From CAYRHS01 sp964424125 (GTDB lineage Bacteria; Actinomycetota; Acidimicrobiia; IMCC26256; JAOSJL01): a stretch of 8,523 bases of DNA. Numbering within the stretch: the first letter of the stretch is position 1; each line of letters opens with the position of its first letter. The position numbers and the translations under genes are program-made. The stretch is from positions 1 to 8,523 of the forward strand of contig CAYRHS010000139.1 in NCBI GenBank assembly GCA_964424125.1. Direction: 5' to 3'. This document shows, piece by piece, positions 1 through 7,205 of this stretch. The notes under the pieces were generated by a model that worked only from the letters and a program-made list of their open reading frames with translations, was not told the DNA's origin and did no database searches.

Positions 1-21
1 TCCCGCGACGAGCGCCGATGA
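1..21 (+). CDS. possible 3' end of an upstream gene (partial)
   Basis: The first frame reads six sense codons (S R D E R R) and then TGA at 19-21. This stop overlaps the ATG at 18-20 in an ATGA arrangement, the same junction seen at the next gene boundary (1703-1706). It suggests that a gene cut off by the window edge is translationally coupled to the VWA gene and may encode the target or partner of the NorD/NorQ pair. Seven codons are too few to identify a product, and the match could be chance. Confidence 0.3.
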   Translation, partial: SRDERR

Positions 22-1706
22 TCTCCACCGAAACCGCCGACCGAGCACGAGGCCCCGCACCGACGGCGCTCGAACTCCTCGCGTCGGCGCTAGCCGGTTG
101 CCGGGTCTCCATTACCGTCGACGCTCGCTCGGCCCGTGTTTGGTCGGACGGGCTCGTGATCCACATCTCCGACGGCTCGGCACGAGTGCATGTACTCGCG
201 CAGGCCGCGCTGATCGCAGCCGGGTCGCTCGAGCCCGACATCATGGCCGAACTCGTCGGGCGGCCGCGTTTGACCGTCCGCTACCTGTCGCTCGAGGTGC
301 GCCGGGCCGCCCCTCTGGCCGCGTCCCTGCTCCCGCTGGCCGGCGCAAGCTTGCTCGACGGCCTCACTCCACCATCCACGTCTTCCGCAGCCGAGTCCCT
401 CGCGGTGGCGAGACGGCAACGACGAAACGCGACGCCTCCGAGCTGGTGGGGACGGCTGCGCCCCAGTGCGATCCTGAGGCGACAGGCACGCGACACCGCG
501 CCGGCGGACGACAACGGGGCACGCAGCCAGGCGGCGGAATACGACCGGCGGGAGGAACGCCGCCACAAGAACTCCGACACCCTTCTCCTGAGCAGCTTCA
601 CCCGCCTCCGAGCTGCACCACATTCCTTCAAGCGTGCGACATCGTGGACGTTGACACCGTCATCAGGTCCTCCGCCGCCATCGGCCACGGCACTCACACC
701 GGTTCGCGCGCGGCCTCGGTCCTCCCGATGGGCGAGCCCAGGCCGATCGAGCCACACCGCTCCGCCCGAGCTCACACACGCGGCCGCCTACCCGGAATGG
801 GACGAGCATCGGGAGCGATATCGCGAGGACTGGTGCCACGTTCGACAGGGCGCTGCCCCTGCCGGTTCTTCACGACACGCCCAGCCGCCGGAGCACCCAC
901 GCCTCAGGAGAGAGCTCGCGCTCCTGGCGCGGCAGCGTGCCACCGTGCGCCGACAGGCGTGGGGCGACGACGTCGACCTGGACGCGGCCGTCGAGGCGCA
1001 CGTCGAGCGGTCGGCCGGGGTACCGACAAGGGCGCTGAGCTACCTGGATCGCCTTCCCCGGCGCAGCGATCTCTCGATCCTCGTGCTCCTGGACGCGTCC
1101 GGCTCTGCCCTGGACGTCGGCCCCGACGGGCGGACGGTCTACGACCACCATCACGACGGCGCGGACACCTTGGTCCGTGTCGCCGAACAGGTGGGTCACC
1201 GCGTCGCCCTCCATACCTTCCGATCGCACGGTCGAGGCGCGATCGAGATCCTACGAGTCAAAGCCTTCGGCGACCCCTACGACGCGGAGGCTCGAGCACG
1301 GCTCGCCGGAACCGAGCCCGACGGACACACGCGACTCGGCGCGGCGCTCCGCTGGGCGGCCTCGTACCTCGAGTCTGAGGGGAGCAGCCAGCGAAAGCTC
1401 GTTCTCCTGCTCTCCGACGGCTTCGCCTACGACCTCGACTACGAGGGCCATTACGCAGTTGCCGACGCGCGGAGAGCGATCAACGAGGCGCTCGGCAGCG
1501 GAGTGGGTGTCCTCTGCGTGAGCCTCGCCGTGCCCGACCCTGATGATGACCTGGAGCAAGTCTTCGGCTCGACGACACACGCCCGCGCCGACGACCTTGC
1601 GATGCTCGCCCCCTACATCGGCAGGTTCGTTCGCTCTGCGCTCGCCCTGGCGCAGATCCGCCGAGGCCTCCGCCACCGCTGCTGGTCCGACAGTGGGCAG
1701 CGATGA
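18..1706 (+). CDS. norD: NorD/CbbO-type VWA-domain activator protein
   Basis: This 562-residue cytoplasmic protein partners the AAA+ ATPase encoded next. In characterised relatives (NorD with NorQ, CbbO with CbbQ) the VWA subunit links the ATPase ring to a client enzyme for metal insertion or activation. The C-terminal VWA domain covers about 350-545. Its MIDAS motif DASGS is at 359-363, the conserved threonine is in GHTRLGAAL (T438), and LLSDG follows with D467 and then a DLDYEGHYAVADARRA stretch typical of NorD. Upstream are the family hallmarks YPEWD (258-262), DWCHV (271-275) and GDDVDLDAAVEA (316-327). Residues 115-255 are a low-complexity linker, and codon statistics for about 200-250 favour another frame (see findings). 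The frame is open to the window edge, so the ATG at 18 is not certain, but the likely upstream stop overlapping it supports this choice. The gene overlaps the ATPase gene by 4 bp. NorD-type is preferred over CbbO because of length. The client is unknown. Confidence 0.85.
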   Translation: MISTETADRARGPAPTALELLASALAGCRVSITVDARSARVWSDGLVIHISDGSARVHVLAQAALIAAGSLEPDIMAELVGRPRLTVRYLSLEVRRAAPLAASLLPLAGASLLDGLTPPSTSSAAESLAVARRQRRNATPPSWWGRLRPSAILRRQARDTAPADDNGARSQAAEYDRREERRHKNSDTLLLSSFTRLRAAPHSFKRATSWTLTPSSGPPPPSATALTPVRARPRSSRWASPGRSSHTAPPELTHAAAYPEWDEHRERYREDWCHVRQGAAPAGSSRHAQPPEHPRLRRELALLARQRATVRRQAWGDDVDLDAAVEAHVERSAGVPTRALSYLDRLPRRSDLSILVLLDASGSALDVGPDGRTVYDHHHDGADTLVRVAEQVGHRVALHTFRSHGRGAIEILRVKAFGDPYDAEARARLAGTEPDGHTRLGAALRWAASYLESEGSSQRKLVLLLSDGFAYDLDYEGHYAVADARRAINEALGSGVGVLCVSLAVPDPDDDLEQVFGSTTHARADDLAMLAPYIGRFVRSALALAQIRRGLRHRCWSDSGQR

Positions 1707-2500
1707 GCGACCACGACCGTTCCGTTCGCCCCTTCTACCTCCCAGTAGGTGCCGAGGAACACCTCTTCAAGGCCGCGCACCGCCAGCAGATTCCCATCCT
1801 GATCAAGGGACCTACAGGCTGTGGGAAGACTCGCTTGGTGGAAGCCATGGCCTACGACCTGGGGCGACCGCTCGTCACCCTCGCCTGCCACGAAGACCTC
1901 ACAGCCGCGGACCTCGTCGGCCGGTTCTTGCTCGAAGAGGGCCAGACACACTGGGTAGACGGTCCGCTGACCACGGCCGTCCGGGTGGGCGCAATCTGCT
2001 ACCTCGACGAGGTCGTCGAAGCACGCCAGGACACCACGGTGGTCCTGCATCCTCTCGCCGACTACCGCCGCCAACTTCCGATCGAGCGGCTCGGGACGAC
2101 GCTCGATGCGGCGGACGGGTTCACCCTCGTTGTGTCCTACAACCCGGGCTATCAGAGCGTCCTGAAGGACCGGAAGGACTCGACGCGCCAGCGGATGGTC
2201 GGAATCGAGCTGGGCTGGCCACCGGCCGAGATAGAAGGGGCGGTCATCGCCCATGAGGGAACCGTCGATGAGCACGTCGCGGCGTCGCTGGTCACCCTCG
2301 GGGGCACGCTGCGCCGGCTGCAGAACTCAGAGCTTCGAGAGGTGCCCTCCACGCGCACCCTGATCCACGCCGGTCGGCTGATCGCCGACGGCGTCGAGCC
2401 CCGATTGGCAGCGTACGCCGCGGTCGCGCTCCCACTCTCCGACGATCCGAGCGTCCTGGCGGGGTTGCGCGAGATCGTGGAGTCCTGCGTGTCCGGTTGA
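1703..2500 (+). CDS. norQ: NorQ/CbbQ-family MoxR-class AAA+ ATPase
   Basis: This 265-residue AAA+ ATPase is expected to form a ring that works with the VWA protein to remodel a client enzyme. Relatives activate cytochrome c nitric oxide reductase (NorQ), Rubisco (CbbQ) or similar metalloenzymes. The sequence shows Walker A GPTGCGKT (36-43), the family motif HEDLTAADLVGRFLLE (63-78), Walker B ICYLDE (98-103), a sensor-1 region SYNPGYQ (145-151, N147), an arginine-finger segment STRQR (160-164) and a C-terminal CbbQ_C-like region with STRTLIHAGRLI (216-227). The length is normal for the family. The start codon overlaps the VWA stop in ATGA and lacks a strong Shine-Dalgarno sequence, so translation is probably coupled. 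It meets the livF gene tail-to-tail. Family assignment is firm. Whether the client is a nitric oxide reductase cannot be told from this window. Confidence 0.92.
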   Translation: MSDHDRSVRPFYLPVGAEEHLFKAAHRQQIPILIKGPTGCGKTRLVEAMAYDLGRPLVTLACHEDLTAADLVGRFLLEEGQTHWVDGPLTTAVRVGAICYLDEVVEARQDTTVVLHPLADYRRQLPIERLGTTLDAADGFTLVVSYNPGYQSVLKDRKDSTRQRMVGIELGWPPAEIEGAVIAHEGTVDEHVAASLVTLGGTLRRLQNSELREVPSTRTLIHAGRLIADGVEPRLAAYAAVALPLSDDPSVLAGLREIVESCVSG

Positions 2501-2511
2501 CCGCGGGTCAA
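2497..2511. terminator. inverted repeat across two convergent stop codons
   Basis: TTGACC (2497-2502) and GGTCAA (2506-2511) form perfect 6-bp arms around a GCG loop. The repeat contains the TGA of the AAA+ gene (2498-2500) and, on the other strand, the TGA of livF (2510-2508). It is the only hairpin-forming element at this convergent junction. The stem is short and has no T-tract on either side, so it could be a weak bidirectional terminator or a coincidence of two TGA codons facing each other. Confidence 0.3.
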
Positions 2512-3203
2512 GCAGGTCCGAGCGACGACAGGTACGACGCCTCGATCTCGGTGATGCGGTCGGCCATGTCCCCACCCTTGCCGCTGAGCACCACCGACCC
2601 GCGTTGCAGGACGTGGACGTGATCGGAGATCGTCAGCGCCTGGCGCACGGCCTGCTCCACCAGCAGGACGCCGACGCCATTGTCCGCTGCGTCACGGATA
2701 GCCCGAAGCAATCGGTCAACCACGAGCGGCGCGAGCCCCATTGACAGCTCGTCGACCAGCAGCACCTTGGGCCGGCGAGCCAGCGCCACTCCAAGGGCGA
2801 GCATCTGCTGCTGCCCGCCGGACAGGAGCCCGACGGGTCGACGGAGGTGCTCCGAAAGCTCCGGGAACAGCGCGAGCACGCGCTCAGGGTCGGCACCGAG
2901 GACCTTGAGGTTCTCGATGCCAGTCAGCTGGCGGAGCACCGCCCGGCCCTCCGTGACGAACCCGAGGCCGTTACGGCACCGCTTGTACAACGGCGCACGC
3001 GTCGGCCGCCCCTCCCACAGCACCTCGCCCGCAGCGGGCCGGAGGTCGCCACTGAGGCAGCGGAGGGTCGTCGTCTTCCCTGCGCCGTTCGGTCCGAGCA
3101 GGGCGACCACCTCGCGTGGCCCCACGTCGAGATCGAGCTCGCGGACGGCGATCGCGGAGCCGTAGCGAACGGAAAGGTGCCGTGCAGCGAGCAGAGAGCT
3201 CAT
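2508..3203 (-). CDS. livF: Liv-type ABC transporter ATPase, LivF subunit
   Basis: This 231-residue cytoplasmic ATPase powers a hydrophobic/branched-chain amino-acid-type (HAAT) importer together with the LivG domain of the preceding fusion. Walker A GPNGAGKTT is at 37-45 and a Q-loop-region FVTEGR, the counterpart of the LivF YVPEGR motif, is at 82-87. The ABC signature LSGGQQQ is at 127-133, Walker B VLLVDE is at 147-152, and the LivF hallmark SMGLAP follows. The switch position is LLVEQ with Q184 in place of histidine, as is usual for LivF. The ATG at 3203 overlaps the stop of the fusion gene (ATGA) and no good Shine-Dalgarno sequence precedes it, so translation is probably coupled. The same frame is open further upstream, but that stretch lies opposite the LivG coding frame and does not resemble an ABC domain. 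It is the last gene of the operon. The substrate could be an amino acid, an aromatic acid, an amide or urea. Confidence 0.93.
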   Translation of the reverse strand: MSSLLAARHLSVRYGSAIAVRELDLDVGPREVVALLGPNGAGKTTTLRCLSGDLRPAAGEVLWEGRPTRAPLYKRCRNGLGFVTEGRAVLRQLTGIENLKVLGADPERVLALFPELSEHLRRPVGLLSGGQQQMLALGVALARRPKVLLVDELSMGLAPLVVDRLLRAIRDAADNGVGVLLVEQAVRQALTISDHVHVLQRGSVVLSGKGGDMADRITEIEASYLSSLGPA

Positions 3204-5905
3204 GCCGGAAGGCCCGTCGGCTCGATGACGGCTTCGCTCGCTCCTAGGTAGGCATCGAGCACTCGCTGATCCTGACGGATCTCGGCAGGAGTTCCTTCGG
3301 CGAGCACCTTGCCGAAGTCGAGAACGACGATCCGGTCGCAGATCGACATGACCAACGGGACATCGTGCTCGATGAGGAGCACGCCGATGCCCCGGCGCTC
3401 GGCGATCCTGCGGACCGCGATGCCGAGCTCTCGGCTTTCTTGCTCGTCGAGGCCCGCCGAGGGCTCGTCGAGAAGGAGCACACGAGGCTCGGTGCAGATC
3501 ACCCGGGCGATCCCGACGAGTCGCGAGAGCCCATGTGGGAGCGACGAGGGCCGTTCGTCGAGCGCGTCGCCGAGGCCGAACTCGTTGATGACGTCGACCA
3601 TCGATCGCGGCACCGCCTGGCGGCCGGGGTGGACCAGATCGAGCACGTATCGATGCGCGTTCTTGAAGTCTGCAGCGACGTACAGGTTCTCGCGCACCGT
3701 GAGCTCTTCGAACAGCTCGACGGCCTGCCACGATCTGGCGATGCCGGCGCGTACCCGCCGTTCAGGGCTCCAACGGTCGATCGTGACATCTTCGAAGTGA
3801 ACCGCGCCCTCCGTCGCACGCGTGAATCCGCTCACGACGTCGACCAGCGTCGTCTTGCCCGCGCCGTTGGGACCGATCAGACCCAGCACTTCGCCGGGAT
3901 GGACCTGCAGGCTCGCGTCCTCGAGGGCCGTCACACCACCGAAGCGCACAGTGACGTTTCGCACTTCGAGCGACGCCGGGGAACGGGCGCTTCGGGACTC
4001 GACGATGACGGGCGCTCTTGACGCAGCACGAGGCCACCGGACTCTGAGGCGCGACGCGAGCCCGTCGGGCGACCATCGGAGCACTGCCAATACCACCACG
4101 CCGCCGATGACGAGCGTCCAGGCGCCGGCCGAGGGGCTGACCTCCCGGAGTTCGTGCTCCAGCAAGCCCCCGGAGGCAATAGCGCCACCGAAAAGAGCGC
4201 CTGAAACCCACGCAACGCCTCCGAGCACGGCGTTCTGTACGACCGTGATCGAGCCGAACACGTCGAACTGACGAAAGAGCACGTTCTCGCGCCGGAACGC
4301 CAGGAGAACGCCGGCGAGAGCTGCGACCGCCGAGGAGAGGGCGAACGCGTAGAGCTTCGCGCCGTAAACGCCGACACCGAGGGAGGCAGCGGCCCGCTCA
4401 TTGCTTCGGACGGCCAGGAGCCGTCGGCCTGCTCGCCCGCGTCGGAGGTTCGACACCAGAAGAGCGCAAAGGAGGAAGCAGGCTGCCACGAAGAACCCAT
4501 AGCGCCTCGGCTCGAGGATGGGCTGCAGATCGATACCGAAGAATGCTGGAGGTTCGACCTTGGTGCCCGTGAAGCCACCGGTCAACGCGCCGTTGTTGAA
4601 CACCACAGCCTGGAGCATCAGCGCCAAGCCGAGCGTGGCGACCGCCAAGTCAACGCCTCGGCTTCGGAGCGCGGGGAGAGCCACGATCAGCCCCACCGGA
4701 ACCGTCGCGATGACCGCGACCAGCAGGCAGACCTCGAAGGGGAGTCCGAAGAGATCCGAGCACCGCGCCGCCACCCACGCCCCGAACCCCGCGAGCGCCA
4801 GCTGGGCCAGGGAGAGCTGCCCCGCGTAGCCGGTGACGACGATCACCGACAGCACGAGGATGCCCATGATGAAGGTCGTGACGAGCGCGTCTGTCCAGGT
4901 CGCCGATCCCACCATCATGAGCCCGGTACCGGCGAGGACACCGGCCACGATCCACACAGGGCGTAGCTGCCCGGATCCTGGGAGCGGCAGCTTGCTCTCG
5001 ACGTCACCTCTCGCCAGGCGGGCGCGACCCCGAACGACGGTGGCCGCGATGATCACGATCATCGGCACGGCGAGCGGCAGCCCGGAGAGGGAAGCGGGGT
5101 CCATGTGCAGAGCCTCGGCGATGTCGGGTTGGTAGAACCCGAGTTCCGACTGCATCACTGCGATCCCGAGGGCGGCGACGGTCGTGAGGAAGAACGAGGA
5201 GAATTGCCCCACCAGCGCGGCGGCGAGCGCCGGAACGAACACGAGTGCCAGCGCGACGCCCTGCAAGCCGACAATCGGCGCCATCAGGATCACAGCAAGG
5301 GCGGTGAGCGCACCGGCGAGAGTGAAGTTGACCAGCTCCACATGGCTCGGCGACCAACCGCCGATCGCGGCAGCCTGGCGGTTCTCGGCTACCGCGGATG
5401 TCGCGAGTCCGAATGTCGTCCGCGAGTAGAGGAGCTTCAAAATCACCGCGATGATCAGACCCAGGCCGATCAGCATGAGCCTGTCCGAGCCGATCACGAT
5501 TTCGCCGAAGAGCGTGATCCGCTCCGTCGGGAGGATCGAGTCGGGCTGCCCGCGGCTCTGTGAGCCCCAGATCACGTTTATCGCACCCAGGATGACTGCC
5601 ATCACCCCGAGGGTGCCGATGAGCTTCACGAGCACCGACGCCCGCCTGAGCGAGCGGAGCACGACCAGCTGCGTCAGCGCACCGAGCAACGCGCCGGTGA
5701 CGAGCCCGAGTGGCAGCGCGAGCTTCCACTCCAAGCCCTGTTCGTCACGCAGAAAGTAGAAGACGTAGGCCCCCGCGGCACCGATCGCCCCAGCGGCGAT
5801 GTTCAGAACACCCGAGGCCCGATAGGCGATGACGATCCCGAGAGCGATGAGGACGACGAGGCTGCCGCTGGCCAGGCCCAACAGTGCGAACCGCAGGGCA
5901 TCCAT
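3200..5905 (-). CDS. LivH-LivM-LivG fusion: two permease domains plus ATPase
   Basis: This 901-residue protein joins three normally separate subunits of a Liv-type importer. The LivH-like permease spans about 1-300, with ASGVLNIAAGAIGAAGAY (30-47) and AVAENRQAAAIGG (171-183). The LivM-like permease spans about 310-620, with GYAGQLSLAQLALAGFGAW (359-377), LRSRGVDLAVATLG (413-426) and AVRSNERAAASLGV (498-511). Both permease parts are rich in hydrophobic helices. After a basic linker (about 620-645) comes a LivG-like ATPase (645-890) with Walker A GPNGAGKTT (678-686), signature-region LPHGLSR (789-795), Walker B VLLLDE (809-814), SAGLD (816-820) and the switch histidine in LLIEHD (H847). The reading frame is uninterrupted. 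The ATG at 5905 follows a good ribosome binding site (AGGGAG) and lies 27 bp after the binding-protein gene. It overlaps livF by 4 bp. The ABC signature departs from LSGGQ (see findings). The transporter class is firm and the substrate unknown. Confidence 0.93.
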   Translation of the reverse strand: MDALRFALLGLASGSLVVLIALGIVIAYRASGVLNIAAGAIGAAGAYVFYFLRDEQGLEWKLALPLGLVTGALLGALTQLVVLRSLRRASVLVKLIGTLGVMAVILGAINVIWGSQSRGQPDSILPTERITLFGEIVIGSDRLMLIGLGLIIAVILKLLYSRTTFGLATSAVAENRQAAAIGGWSPSHVELVNFTLAGALTALAVILMAPIVGLQGVALALVFVPALAAALVGQFSSFFLTTVAALGIAVMQSELGFYQPDIAEALHMDPASLSGLPLAVPMIVIIAATVVRGRARLARGDVESKLPLPGSGQLRPVWIVAGVLAGTGLMMVGSATWTDALVTTFIMGILVLSVIVVTGYAGQLSLAQLALAGFGAWVAARCSDLFGLPFEVCLLVAVIATVPVGLIVALPALRSRGVDLAVATLGLALMLQAVVFNNGALTGGFTGTKVEPPAFFGIDLQPILEPRRYGFFVAACFLLCALLVSNLRRGRAGRRLLAVRSNERAAASLGVGVYGAKLYAFALSSAVAALAGVLLAFRRENVLFRQFDVFGSITVVQNAVLGGVAWVSGALFGGAIASGGLLEHELREVSPSAGAWTLVIGGVVVLAVLRWSPDGLASRLRVRWPRAASRAPVIVESRSARSPASLEVRNVTVRFGGVTALEDASLQVHPGEVLGLIGPNGAGKTTLVDVVSGFTRATEGAVHFEDVTIDRWSPERRVRAGIARSWQAVELFEELTVRENLYVAADFKNAHRYVLDLVHPGRQAVPRSMVDVINEFGLGDALDERPSSLPHGLSRLVGIARVICTEPRVLLLDEPSAGLDEQESRELGIAVRRIAERRGIGVLLIEHDVPLVMSICDRIVVLDFGKVLAEGTPAEIRQDQRVLDAYLGASEAVIEPTGLPA

Positions 5906-5932
5906 GTGATCTCCCTGGCGCGGCCCTCGCGC

Positions 5933-7174
5933 TCAGGAGCCCTCGAGATCGAACGGAACGTTCAGGTCGAGGAAGGTGTCGGAAACGGGCTCGATCTTCC
6001 CGTCCACCACCTGGAACACGCCTATGTAGTGGGAAAAGATCCGAAGGTCGCCGAAGACCGGGTCGTCGGGGAACGCAGGCTCACCGTAGGTGAGCGGCGC
6101 GATCTCTGGTCGGTTCACCTCCAGTCCTTCGAGCGCGGCGGCGAGCGACTCGGGAGTGACCTGTTCGAGCGACTTCGCCGCCTCGGCGACGACGTGGACA
6201 CCCGACCAAGTGAGAAGCCCTGGGTCCTCGACCTCGGCGTCAGGGTCGGCGGCGTGGAGCTCCTGGACGTACTGCGCGACGCCCTCGTTCTCCTCGTCGA
6301 AGACGGACCAGCCCTGGCTGGCGATGTACAGGCCGTCGACCGCGCCGTCGAACTCGTCGACAGCCTCTTGTGTGAGGACCGCCGCGGCGACGACTGGCGT
6401 CTCCTCGAGGTCCGTCCCCTGGTCGACGAGGGCGCCGAGGAACCGCTCCGCCAGGTCGCCAGTCAGCGCGAGCGCTAGCGCCCCGTTCTCTTCTGCCTGA
6501 GCTGCGTACTGCGCGAGGTCCGTAGCGTCGGGCGGGATCAGAACCCGTCGGCCGACGTCGACTCCCTCGGCGGCGGCGCGGGCCTCAGCCGCTTCAGCCA
6601 CGCCAGCGGCCGCGGGCGTGTCGATGGCGACCACTCCGAAGCTCTCCGCCCCGGTGGCCGCGGCGATACTCGGGCCAGCGAAGAAGACCGGCACGGCCCC
6701 GACGATCGGGAAGGAGACAGGGCTGGTCACCCCGGCGGCGGTATTCCCGGAGGTGATGAAGGGGATGCCTTCCTGATCGAGGATCGCATCGGCGTCGTCC
6801 TCGACTGCGCTGAAGACGAACGCGGCCACGGCACCCTCGTCGACCCCTTGCCTGGCGCAGTCGGCGGCCGCGTTCGGGTCACCGCGGTCATCGCACGTGA
6901 ACAGCTCGATCGGTCTCCCCGCCTCGCAGGTGCGATTCGCTTCCTGCACAGCTGCCTCAGCCCCGGGGACGTCGTTGAAGACAAGGGGACCGGAAAGGGA
7001 GCCGACCACGGCGAACGTGACCGGCTCGCCGTCACACGGCACTGCCGGAGACGTCGCCTCGGTGCTCGCCACCTCGTCCGAAGCCTCGCCCGCACCCTCG
7101 TCGTCGTTGTTGCACGACGCACCGACCAGCAGAAGTAGGGCGAGCAGAGCCGCGACCGCCGAATGCTGACGCAT
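5933..7174 (-). CDS. Liv-type solute-binding lipoprotein of the ABC importer
   Basis: This 413-residue extracytoplasmic binding protein captures the substrate and delivers it to the LivHMG/LivF transporter. The N-terminus has a signal peptide with hydrophobic core AVAALLALLLLVGAS (6-20) and a lipidation cysteine C21, although the residue at -3 is glycine rather than the usual leucine. An acidic, low-complexity linker (22-45) leads to a periplasmic-binding fold of type I (Peripla_BP_6-like) beginning near VTFAVVGSLSGPL (52-64), a typical LivK first strand. Four cysteines (47, 83, 94, 106) lie in the first part of the mature domain and could form disulfides. The start chosen is the ATG at 7174, preceded by GGGGGG and directly followed by the signal peptide. 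An in-frame TTG at 7231 would add 19 residues before the signal peptide and coincides with the proposed -35 box. It is the first gene of the operon, 27 bp before the fusion gene. Ligand identity cannot be inferred. Confidence 0.9.
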   Translation of the reverse strand: MRQHSAVAALLALLLLVGASCNNDDEGAGEASDEVASTEATSPAVPCDGEPVTFAVVGSLSGPLVFNDVPGAEAAVQEANRTCEAGRPIELFTCDDRGDPNAAADCARQGVDEGAVAAFVFSAVEDDADAILDQEGIPFITSGNTAAGVTSPVSFPIVGAVPVFFAGPSIAAATGAESFGVVAIDTPAAAGVAEAAEARAAAEGVDVGRRVLIPPDATDLAQYAAQAEENGALALALTGDLAERFLGALVDQGTDLEETPVVAAAVLTQEAVDEFDGAVDGLYIASQGWSVFDEENEGVAQYVQELHAADPDAEVEDPGLLTWSGVHVVAEAAKSLEQVTPESLAAALEGLEVNRPEIAPLTYGEPAFPDDPVFGDLRIFSHYIGVFQVVDGKIEPVSDTFLDLNVPFDLEGS

Positions 7175-7191
7175 AAGCCCCCCAGACGGTA

Positions 7192-7205
7192 GTTCCACTT
7201 GGAAC
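7192..7205. promoter_or_regulatory. palindromic candidate operator
   Basis: GTTCCA and TGGAAC form perfect 6-bp arms separated by CT. The palindrome lies just downstream of, and overlaps by two bases, the proposed -10 box of the transporter promoter, where transcription should begin (about 7197). That is a classic position for a repressor of the TetR or GntR type. It does not match a regulator motif I know, and no regulator gene is in the window. Confidence 0.45.

Noticed and set aside
98..1378. 426-codon open frame on the + strand inside the VWA gene
   Set aside because: As a whole it is a shadow, because the VWA motifs and YPEWD lie in the other frame. Only the 631-766 part has coding-like statistics, reported as a possible frame error.
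870..1676. Minus-strand open frames opposite the VWA gene
   Set aside because: They are typical antisense shadows in GC-rich DNA with no recognisable domain or start signal.
3204..3731. Upstream extension of the livF frame, making a 407-residue protein
   Set aside because: The extra part is arginine-rich and lies over the LivG coding frame. The ABC domain starts just after the ATG at 3203, which overlaps the upstream stop.
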